Assembly (NCBI GenBank): GCA_014706295.1
Contig: JACSVZ010000007.1
Span: 35,369,633-35,433,632 of the forward strand
Reading direction: 5' to 3'
DNA: 64,000 nt
Source: Lycocorax pyrrhopterus obiensis
Taxonomy: Eukaryota > Chordata > Aves > Passeriformes > Paradisaeidae
Below the pieces are notes generated by a model. The model saw only the letters and a list, made by a program, of their open reading frames with translations. It was not told the DNA's origin and did not search any database. Positions within the stretch are counted from its first letter, which is position 1. Each line of letters starts with the position of its first letter. The position numbers and the translations under genes are program-made. This document shows, piece after piece, positions 25,101-34,990 of the stretch.

Positions 25101-26401
25101 CCTAAGGAAGCATGTAACAGCATTTGTTAGGATGGCTCATAGAGCTTTTCTACAGAGAGGAATCACTGATTTAATTATATCTCCCATAAAATGATTCAGT
25201 TTCCCTTCTGAATGCGTGACTAAAGCTCCTAGGGCAGATTATACTATGATTTATCTTACCCCACATTTGGAGTTCACAGTGTATATGGAATTATAATAAA
25301 TCCCTGTGGTATTCAGGTTTGTATCAAACTGAGAAAGAAGCAAGCATCCAACAGTAGCTTGATGAATTAAAAGAAAACACTGTAATAACAATAGTCATAT
25401 CCATGAATCCTCCTTCCTACCCCACCACCCCCAATCAGATCCCTGATGGAACAGTGACAGTAACTAAGACTGAGCTACTGGGGAGCTGGATATCCCAGAC
25501 AAACAGTGGTTAGTCCTGTGCACCTCAGAGTATGTGCATGCAGCATCTTTCTGTCCAGGGTATCCCAGACAGTTGGCACACAGTTATTTAATTGCAATAT
25601 GTTAGCAGGCATGATTATAAAAACCAAAATTAGAATGTTGCTTAAAGAAAAGCTTTTTAAGCTTCCAGTGCAGGGATAATTTGATGCTTTGCCATGTCAT
25701 TCTAATTCAGGATGAAAATAAGAGTTGGAATAATTAATTTCCTTTGGGAAAAAAAAAAAAAACCAAAACACCTCTGCCCCTTATTACCTGTATTGTACTT
25801 TATTTAAGGGTCATGAAAAAAAATCATAGATCAAATGTCCTTAATTATGAAAAATCCCCCAAAGCCTCTGTTTCTAGGAAAATAGAATTCTTGCAGTTCT
25901 TGCAGAATTAAGTAAGCAATTATGCAGTAGGACAGAAAACTTCCAGTTTTGTATCACATTTAGATACAGTGAAAATAAGATAAAAAGGGGAAATGAAGGA
26001 AAATTGTCCATATGATCTACTTAAAACTGACCAGGATTTTAAAAGCAGATTTCTAATATCACTAAAAGTTGACAGGCTGTAGTGAGGATTACACACTGGC
26101 TTCACCTCTGCCACGTATTTGTCCCGTATCTGTGAGTGCTCCTTTAAGGACCAGGATCAGGTTATCTTGGTGTAGCAGCTCCAAGGACATCGCCTCTGAT
26201 GATCCTCCTTGGGCAACTGGCAAGTCTCACATGCAGTCTAAAGGTGTGAACCCTGGGGCCCAGGTAAACTGGCACAGCCAGCAGACTCAGATACCACTTG
26301 ACTACGAAGATGTCAGGATCATCTTAGTTTAGTAATGGGGGTGCCCACATAACGTAGAAAATGCTCTGTACTTGCTCTTTTTTTTTCTTCTTGTTGCTGC
26401 A
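22159..26401. other. Unannotated AT-rich non-coding DNA
   Basis: I recognise no gene or repeat family. A pyrimidine-rich stretch at about 23990-24190 is open for 94 codons (Ser/Phe/Leu-rich) because of its composition. A14-type tracts occur near 25749-25762. A more balanced-composition island at 26069-26340 holds an 87-codon frame without a recognisable domain. Confidence 0.55.
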
Positions 26402-26535
26402 GATCACAGAATCACAGAATATTCTGGGTCAGAAGTGACCCACAAGGATCACAAAGTCCAACCCTTAAAGGGATTGAGCTCAGAACTTTGGTGTTGTTAG
26501 CACCATTCTCTAACCAACTGAGCTAATCTCAGGGT
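26402..26535 (-). mobile_element. tRNA-Ile-derived SINE with CR1-like 3' tail
   Basis: On the minus strand the first part reads like tRNA-Ile. An exact A-box (TAGCTCAGTTGG, 26525 to 26514) is followed by GTTAGAG, then a D-to-anticodon segment GTGCTAACAAC, then a decayed B-box (AGCTCAATCCC, 26480 to 26470). The second part reads as a CR1 3' tail (GGTTGGACTTTGTGATCC) and ends in two copies of the terminal octamer (ATTCTGTG ATTCTGTG, about 26420 to 26403). A tRNA head fused to a LINE tail is the classic build of a SINE mobilised by LINE machinery. From memory, passerine genomes carry a tRNA-Ile/CR1 SINE (TguSINE1) of this form. The anticodon and B-box are mutated, so this is a dead copy and not a tRNA gene. 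Confidence 0.8.
26514..26525 (-). promoter_or_regulatory. Pol III A-box relic in the SINE
   Basis: TAGCTCAGTTGG on the minus strand matches the internal Pol III A-box of tRNA genes. The partner B-box at 26480-26470 is decayed, so transcription is unlikely. Confidence 0.6.
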
Positions 26536-29500
26536 AAGATAAGGTCATATAAATATTTTATAGATAAGAGTTAATGGAATTTGGCTTTGAAAAATCTTGG
26601 ATTAACATTTTACCATGTGGTTCTTTACTTGTTTTGCATTATATAGAATTTTCTAACTGTTGTATAAAAATGTTTTGGCAACAGTCTGAGAGAACAATAA
26701 ACAGAACAATCTGAAATGAGATATGTATTCGATCAAAAAGAAAGCAAAGGACCACAAATCAAACAGATATAGAAAACAATACCCAGAGTAGAAAGAAGGA
26801 ATGTTAAAATAAAGAACATGATAATATTGAGTAAAATCCTGTCAAGACACATCTCTGAAAAAGTAGATTACTTGAATTACCCCTAAATAGCAAAATCTGA
26901 AAAATTACCAGAGGAGTATTTAAGAGTTGAATAGGGAAATGTTTAGCAGGGAAAATATAGTAACTAAGCCTATAATGTTTGTGCAAGTTTATGCTGCCAA
27001 AAAAACCCCAAAACCGTAGCTATCACAACAGTCCAGTAAATAACCTAGTTAGAACTTTCTTACCCTTCACTCAGGCTCAGCAAGTACCTCTCCTAATACA
27101 CGGGAGAGAGATATCTGAAAATGCTGAACATGTAAAGTAAGCATAACTTGTAATGTGCTTCCCAGAGCCAGCAGGAAGAGACAGAAAAGATAATGACTTC
27201 TACAAGTTTTTCTAGTTTTTTTCCCAGGCCAGTGCTTAGAACACATTGAGTCATCATCATCTGTGAGATTTCACTGAATTGATTGGATATTTCCATACAT
27301 CTTGAATGCTGTCCCAAGGCCAGATTTGCAAACTTCATTCAATTAACTGTCACGTACAGTCCAGGTCCTGTTCCTGTGCACTGTATGTGTCCTTATTGTG
27401 CCTGGTGCCTTAATCTGCAAGGTGCCTCAGATGTATCCATGTGGTCATTTGGCAGCTGGATCATGAAGCCTTTTGTGACCAGCTATTTTCAATGTTTGTA
27501 TCAACTGCAAAGCAGAAATAAATAGTGATTACAAAAGGCAAATAATACTCATTTTATTGCCCAGTGAAGGCAAAGTTGGGACAATAGCAGAGCAGCTGTT
27601 TGGCATGCTTTCTGGGATTTAGAATCCCTAGCAGAGACCTAAGCACTTGTGTGTCCATTTGTGAGAATCAGCTTGGCTGTTTGTGCCAGAGCTCTATAGC
27701 TGCCAGCATTTCTATGCTCTTTATGCTGGGAAAAGTGTCAAGTTGCCTATACATGCTAGATAAGCAAAGGCCGTGAGCACATCTAGGGGAATGACCAGGG
27801 AAAAAGCATTTTCATTTATTCACTGTTAGCACCGAAAAGCAACAAGGAGTGAACTATAACCACTGCCACAAGCATGAGAAGGATGTCACCCTGGGAATGG
27901 TATTAGGCAAACAGCAAAAAACTAATTTCCAGTCGGATGCCTTTTACATTATAAGCTACTTTTCTGAGAAAACCCACCAAAAAAAATTAGACATCATTCT
28001 TTGGTATCTGTAATCAGCTCTTCAGAGTAAAATTTCTCCCTCCAGCAAAATAAAATTAATGAATTTACTAAGGAAGTAATATATAAAATAGATATTAGCT
28101 ACATACTTTGACTGCTCCTTTTTAGAAGAGGTTAAATCTGATTGCAGATGGGTGAAGCTTATGCTAAGACACTTGTAAATATTCCATAATTAAAGTGGTT
28201 TATTTTTAGAATGAAGTCCCTGATGTGACCCCTACAGTTCTGTTTTCATTATGGCATGCAAAAGAAGTAGGAATTTGTCTACCCTAAAGTAGATCCTTCT
28301 CTGTGACTGCATTTTGATTCCTTCTCATCTAGCAGTATTGATGAGTATATTGTCAACTGTCGCTTCTCTTCCAACTTATTTGAGTCTATGCCTGGCCTAT
28401 ATGCATTATTCTCTTACAATTCCACTTGTGGAGAGGTAACATGTCTTTAGACCAGTAGAAAAAGCTTTGAATTTAATATTTGAATGTATACAGTACCATA
28501 GTATATAGTTGAGTAATAAAGAGAATTATATAGATATTTGTGTCAAGACACAAAAAAAAAAAAAGAGAAAAAGAAAAAAGAGAGAGAGAGAAAAAACAGA
28601 AAAAGTGATACCAAGACTTCAGTTCAAATAGATCCACAGAATGCAGAGGACATATTATTTCAAAAGTAATGGATTGTGCCACAAATTAGGAAGAAACAAA
28701 TATAACTTTTAAATGTAAAAATATGCAATAACTGACATTTTCAATTACTGATAGTCTTATGTGGTAAAAGAGGTACTTGTGAGTGGAGGGTTTTAAGAGC
28801 ATTTCTCACAAGAAATGCCAAAAATATATGGTGGTGTAGGATATGGTGGTATGGGATTTAGCCACCTAAAAATATTGGCTAATTGCTTTCTGACTGTTTG
28901 AGGGTGTTTTATTCTTTTTTGATAGGAAATGAAAACTGTCATCATCGGCTGAATGATAAGTGGAGTAATTAATTGCAGGAGCAATTAAGCAGTATTTATT
29001 CTGTGTTTTTTAAGCAGTGAATAGCTCTAAATTCTAAACTTAAGCCAGTAAAACAGCTTCAATTGTGTCATGAATTAATTATGATCTGCATAATATCCAT
29101 CAGAGAGAAATGTCTGACCCAATGAAAGGAAGAGCCTAGAGCACACTTTGAGTCTCTCTTTCTCACTTTATCTCTTTATTTCCCTTTCTCTCTCTGCTGC
29201 TGACACAGAACTTTCACTCCTTTCTAGTTAATTAACCTATTTGCCCCCTACCTGGGCTCCCACCTCCACTAAAGACCTAGAAAGACATTTGCTGATAGCA
29301 CAGTTCAGTTGACTTGATTGTCTGTATTCTTGCATACACTTCACCTGCATGCTTATGCTGCATGTTCTTCAAGGTACCACTACTCCATGTTTGACCAGGC
29401 AAACCTGGAGTTTCCTCTTATTTCCTAGTCATAGCAATAATCAACATAATTAATAATAACAGGTATCATATGTGTTTAAGCAGACTTCATTACTGTTTCT

Positions 29501-29577
29501 TGATTTCTCACTAAATTTTTGTTACTCATGTAAGAAAACTTATTTTTCTTCTTGAAATAACTTGAATGTACATTAAA
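26536..29577. other. Unannotated AT-rich non-coding DNA
   Basis: I recognise no gene or repeat family other than the purine tract at 28552-28605. Frames of 60-81 codons lack motifs. A CT-rich stretch lies near 29150-29205. Confidence 0.55.
28552..28605. repeat. Purine-rich (A/GA) low-complexity tract
   Basis: An A-run is followed by AAAAG units and about five GA dinucleotides, almost all purine. Long purine tracts of this sort can form triplex or slipped structures. Confidence 0.8.
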
Positions 29578-30416
29578 GGAGTTTGCCAAACTCACTAAAT
29601 TAGGAGAAGCTATGGACACCCTTGAGAGCAGAGGGGCCTTAAAGAGAGTTCTGGATATCATCAACAATATGAAATTTATCATGAACAGGCACCATGGGAC
29701 AGGGTAATCCAGATTTTACACACTAATCGGGTGATAAAAGGCTGGAGAGCAGTCCTGCAGAAACTGATCTATGGGTTTGTGTTGATGACAAATTTAACAT
29801 GAGTCAGCAGTGCCCTGGCAGACAGCAGGGCCAACCGTGTCCTGGGATGCATCAGGCACAGCATCGCCAGCCAGGCAAGGGAGGGGAATGTTCTCCTCTG
29901 CTCTGCACTGATGTGGCACCACCTCAATTACCGTGTGCAGTTTGGGGTGCCTCAGTGTAAGAAGAAAATCAAACTATTAGAGTGTGTCAAGAAGAGGGCA
30001 ACCAAGATATTGAAAGGCCTCAAAGGCAAGACTTTTAAGGGGTGGCTGAGGTCACTTGGTTTGTGCAGCTTGCAGAAGTGAAGACTGAGAGGTGACCTCG
30101 TCACAGTCTACAATTCCTCAAGGTGGGCAGCAGAGGAAGTGGAGGAGGAAGAGGTGTTTATCTCCTCTCTCTGGAGAGCAACAATAGAACACAAGGAAAT
30201 GGAATGAAGTTGTGTCAGTAGAAGTTCAGATTAAACATTAGAAAAAGGTTCATCACTGAGAGGATGGTCAGTCACTGTCTCCACAAGGAACAGGCTCCCC
30301 AAGGAAGGGGTCATGGCACAAATCTTGTAAGAGTTCAAGGAACATCTGGATGATGCTGTTAGTCATATGGTCCCTTCCAACAAGAGATAGTCTGTGAGTC
30401 TATGATACTATGAATC
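29578..30416 (+). pseudogene. CR1 LINE 3' portion (end of ORF2 and tail)
   Basis: The copy follows the CR1 ORF2 C-terminal region in order. It starts near GTTTGCCAAACTCACTAAATT, passes ATGAGTCAGCAGTGCCCTGG near 29800 and CGTGTGCAGTTTGGGGTGCC near 29932, then a GACTGAGAGGTGACCTCGTC block near 30084. It ends with a degenerate tail TCCCTTCCAAC at about 30373 and octamer-like TCTATGATACTATGA at about 30400-30414. In-frame stops and indels make it non-coding. Compared with the family, some sequence is missing near 29690-29770. The copy is 5'-truncated downstream of the RT catalytic motifs. Confidence 0.9.
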
Positions 30417-32564
30417 AAGGAAAGGGAACTGATGGAAAAAGCAGACCAAATTAAGAAATTAAGAGGCAGTAATATTTTTCTTATAGAATTTGTTTATTAG
30501 ATTGAGGAAATTATTGTGATTTGAAGCCAAGGTGCTTCATAGAACATGTATTTGGACAATTTTTGTTTTGATTGGTCATAGAATTAAAATTCTTTTAATG
30601 TCATTAACTGATTAAACCAGTGATTAAATCTGTGTTCAAACTACAGAAAAATAAATAAGTGAAGAATTCTTAAATATTGGAGATTTTCTCAGGTGTTGAT
30701 TGTTTAGTTTCACTGTGTTTTTTTAGGAATGTTATAAATATTTTTAGAACCCAGATGCCTGTTAAAAGTAAGATTAGAGATGAACTACAACATACAGGGG
30801 TATGCTTAACAAAATTATCCCTCAACAAAAAACATACCAACCACCTGCCTTAAAAACTCTTGCTGGTTTCAGGCAACTGTTCCACCCAAAGCTAGAAGCT
30901 GTGTTCAGCTTCTGGGTTAGAGGCTGGCCCTATCCTGTGTCTTCTTGCAGTGCCTTTAGAAGTCATTCAATCACTGGTGTCAGTCTTTCAGTCCACCACT
31001 TCCACAGTATCCTCCTGTTTTGATTTCCAACATTCTTATGGCCTATTTCTTTTTTCTACTGTGTGTGAGTGGAAACAAGGCAGATTCCCTAAAGACTACT
31101 GGACATTAAGGAAACACAATATGAACAAAGTAATAGAGATTGAAGAGCTGTGGCATAACCATTAGGTAGCTTAGGGCTTAAGAGGTCTCAAAGCCTAGTT
31201 CTCATCTCTATCTTAGAGGCCTGTACCCTGTTACCAGCTCTGAAGGACAATTGTGATGCATTCTCTAGTGTGCCATTTTAAAGAGAAAGGGAGTCATGCA
31301 TTCCTTCTCGCGATATGGAAATTTAAACTTCCTGGATAGTTGGAAAATACAACATGCTCTAGACAGGTGACTGCTATGGATTGGGATCCTGGACTATGTG
31401 GTCAGTGTGAGTGAATGACCACAGGACCTGTTCTGTTGACTTTCACTAAGGTTGTATTGGATAACATGAAAATTTCAATGTAAGAACCCTCTATTAGATG
31501 AGATGTTAGTAAACATCTTAAACATCTTCATCCTACATATATATATATATATATTTATATATATAATATATTAGTATATATATTAGGTGTGTATATACAT
31601 ATATCAGGTACATATATGTCTTAAAAGTTCAGATGATAAAGTGGAAAGGAAGAAACATGTGAGAAACAAAATTAAAATCATGGAAGATTTATTATCAGAT
31701 CTTTCTTCATTTTACTTTCCATAAAAAATTTGCATATATGAGGAAAAACAAGAGAGGGAAGACAGAAAAAGCATGAGTAAGCAAGAGCAGGTCAACAAAA
31801 ATGACAAAGATTCCAATTATTGTTATTAGTAGTGTCATTAATAACCCACTGCAGCCATGGAATCTTAATATGTTCCTACATCCCATGACAAGTAATCGTG
31901 TCCACCCAGAAAAACTGATTTTGTTTTCAAAATTTTGTAAGAAAAATTGACATCTATTGTTTTCTTTCTGCAAAGTTATACAGCCAATCTGTAAAACAAT
32001 TTACACTTTTAAAATTGTATTATATTACCTCAGATTCAATTTTAAAGCAAAATAAGGGGTTTCTTACATAATGTGTTATTTAAAGGAACTTCAAAGGACA
32101 TGATTAAAGGACAGGCTATGCTATAATACTTGGTAGCAATTTAGCATTTATTCTGATGGGTAATTTCTGGTGTTCTTTCCAGTCAGAGATCAGTTATACA
32201 GGACCGTGCAGACTTTCCCCAAGAGCAGCAAAATTAAAGGAATATAAAAACAAATATACTAATGAGGAATTATTTAGATCTAGAAAGTTATATCTTCTAA
32301 TTTTAAAAATATTTATGAGCTAAGCAAGGCTTTGGAATACTTTGTGGTTGTTTTTTTTTCATGTCACAATAAAGGTAGGGATAGAACTGAGACATTTGAA
32401 TATATTTTTAGCTTTGAGTGTTTAAGAAAGTAACAGCATATGCATTAGTTATTCCATTCAATAACTATAGACATTCTGCTTTAAAAAAACCCCCATTGTA
32501 GCATTCACAACGAAAATAATCAAGAAGAGAGGTGACATTTTGCACTCTGTTCTCTTCCTGAGTT
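30417..32564. other. Unannotated AT-rich non-coding DNA
   Basis: I recognise no gene. The only structured stretch is the TA-rich repeat at 31536-31620. The 88-codon minus-strand frame at 31707-31973 is hydrophobic and could suggest membrane segments, but it has no family resemblance and is probably chance. Confidence 0.55.
31536..31620. repeat. TA-rich imperfect microsatellite
   Basis: It begins with a run of about ten AT dinucleotides and decays into TATATT, TATATA and ATACATATAT words with interspersed GT. It is self-complementary, so it could extrude as a cruciform and is likely to be length-polymorphic. Confidence 0.85.
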
Positions 32565-32660
32565 GTTATATGACCTTCGGAGATGAAGATACTTAACTTT
32601 CCTGAACCTCTGTTTACTCTCCATCACACTGAAAAATATCATAATTCTAGTTATATTAAA
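32565..32660 (+). mobile_element. Possible MIR SINE relic
   Basis: The order ATATGACCTTCGG, then ACTTAACTTTCCTGAACCTC, then TGTTTACTC and CACACTGAAAAATATCATAATTC resembles the central to 3' part of the ancient amniote MIR family. That family reads TGACCTTGGGCAAG, then ACTTAACCT...CCTCAGTTT, then a TGTAAAATGGGGATAAT-like segment. The match is short and diverged, with insertions between blocks, so chance cannot be excluded by eye. Confidence 0.45.
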
Positions 32661-33709
32661 ATCTCTGCAACAACTGGCCTTAATCCCATGAAATTAATGT
32701 AATGAAATTATTCTCCTGCTTGAAGATAAACGTATACTAAAAGCATATGAAGATTGAGGCATATGAAAGGTGTAGGGTCATGTCATAAAGAAATGTAGAA
32801 TGTTCCATAGAAAACTTTTACAAATAGATGTTAATAGTAATCAGTGTGAAGTAGAAACAAATTTGTCATCCATCATAAATTAATGTTTCAGAGGGAACAG
32901 CTCTGAGCAGATTCAGCTCAATTTTGGGAGGCAAAGCACCTTCAGCAGTTAGGCACCACTAAACTTTCATATGCAACATGCATAACTCTAAGCTTCCCTA
33001 AAAATAATTCCCTAAATATATATCTTTGAATGTTTTACAACATAAAACATTCATGTATCTGCCTATCCATAACTGTATCACTTAATTGCAATTTATCGTT
33101 GGAGTCGTTTTCATGTTCTGAAATCAAGGGAGTGTACGTATCTCCAAGTAGAGAAAAAAAAAAAGTCTGGTTGATTCAACACTCCTTTCCAGGCTTTGAC
33201 AATTTTTGACAATTGCACTTTAATCACATTTTGTCAAAGCAGATTCAACAGTTTTTGAAAGTCACTAACATTTTTTTTTCTAGATGCTGTGCCAAAATAA
33301 CCATGCCAAATTTCAAGACTTTGATGTTTCAGTTTAAAGTTTTTTGCTGAATCAGGCTATAAATGACAGACTTTTAAAAAATATTTTTTTGCACTCATCA
33401 CAAGACTCAATTTCTAGTGCTTCTGGGATTTTCAAGCCCTTGCTGTCTTAGAAAAAAAAGTTAGCACTTGCAAAATATTCTTCACATGTGGATATCCATC
33501 ATAAGTTCAACAAATTCAGTTGTTTGCAAAGATGTGGAAATATAGAGACTTAGGACAGGGTACCATAATTATTCCTAGTAAATTTTTTGTCCTGATCCTG
33601 TAAGTTTCCTTTCATGATTTTCAAATGTATCTAACAACATATAGATGGCTCAAGTAAGAGGTTCATTATACTGCAATTATTCTCCTTCAAAATAATCAGC
33701 TTTGTCCTT

Positions 33710-33729
33710 TTTTTCTTTTTTTTTCTTTT

Positions 33730-33785
<56 letters not shown>
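33710..33785. repeat. (CTTT)n microsatellite
   Basis: A T-rich leader at 33708-33730 runs into a perfect CTTT repeat of about 13-14 units from 33731 to 33785. On the minus strand it reads (AAAG)n. The purity of the array suggests it is young and probably polymorphic. It creates a Lys/Glu/Arg open frame on the minus strand with no biological meaning. Confidence 0.95.
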
Positions 33786-34921
33786 GACCTTGATTCTGAT
33801 TTTTGAATATTTTGCCATTTTGGAAAAGGAGCACACAAGGTAAAAAGGAAGCGTTTATTTAGCTGGATGGACAGACTTAGGATAATTTACTGCCAAGTTT
33901 AGTTAATTTAACTAACTTAGCTAACCTTATTACTGATTTAACATCTTTTTAAAATCAGAACCTTCTTTTACTTGGCAAGGAGAGCACATAGTTAAAATAC
34001 AGTTCCAAAGCAGGGAGTTTAACTTCATTTTAATGGGATTATTCACTGCTACTTGCCAATATGAATAACATTTTCACAAACTGGTCCAATGCAAATAAAA
34101 CGTGGCTGGGAACTAGGTGGAAAAATGTGTTCACAGATAATCTCATCAACCATATGCACATTCATGGAAATAACATGGGGTTTAGGTGGTTTTTTACCAC
34201 TTTTTTTTTTTTTTTTGAGTATGCAATGATTCACAGATAGCAAAAGCCACTAGGTGGCATTTGTGATTTATTAGGCTGGAAGTAGTGGTTTAAATATTCC
34301 ATCTAATCCTTGGTTTCAAGAGAACAAGACATTTAACATTCCAAGGCATTTAATTCAAGGACCTCCCTCCATAATTAGATAAATGCATAGATTTTGCACT
34401 TCTGCTACATCACTTGGAAACTCACTTTCTGAAGTTTCCATTCAAACCCTAGATGTTCTTAGGCATGTATTCCCTGACCCCACAGCACCAGCTTTCGTAA
34501 GTGATTACTTGTCCACAATTAAGCTGTAAATAATGCAATCACTCCATTCTTGTCCTGTCACTCTAGTCCCAACCACAACAAATAGGGCTAATCACATACT
34601 TACTCAAGTGTGTAATTATTTACAGTTAAACTTCTGTCACTTTCACCCTGTTTGGAAACAGTAGAACACAACCTGTAATTAGCAAATGTTGCTGCAGGCA
34701 CTTTTACTTGGAAATAAGCCATGGATTCAGCACCTATGTGAGCAAAGAGGTAAACCCTTTGATCCAGGATTCTGGCATGAATTCTTCCCCTTGGGCTATT
34801 CTATTATCAGCCCCCAATAAGGCAGAGAGATCAATGAATTATTATTATGTCAAATAAGTCTCTTGATAAATCACTTGTCTTCTCTTTGTCAGAGAATTTA
34901 TATGCATTTACATCATGTTTA

Positions 34922-34990
34922 TATGCATGAATACGTATGTATGAGTATATATACCAATGTTATACCAATGTATATATATTAATGTGTATC
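34922..34990. repeat. TA/GT-rich imperfect repeat
   Basis: Alternating TATG, TATA and GTAT words include a repeated ACCAATGT-type unit (TATACCAATG twice, at about 34949 and 34961). It is low complexity and decayed. Confidence 0.6.

Noticed and set aside
26470..26535. Functional tRNA-Ile gene on the minus strand
   Set aside because: The B-box and anticodon loop are mutated, the acceptor stem is not paired, and the sequence runs directly into a CR1-type tail, so it is a SINE.
31707..31973. Hydrophobic 88-codon minus-strand frame suggesting a membrane protein
   Set aside because: T-rich DNA read on the coding strand gives Phe/Leu/Ile-rich frames by chance. There is no other support.
33631..33834. 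Lys/Arg/Glu-rich minus-strand frame
   Set aside because: It is a direct translation of the (CTTT)n microsatellite.
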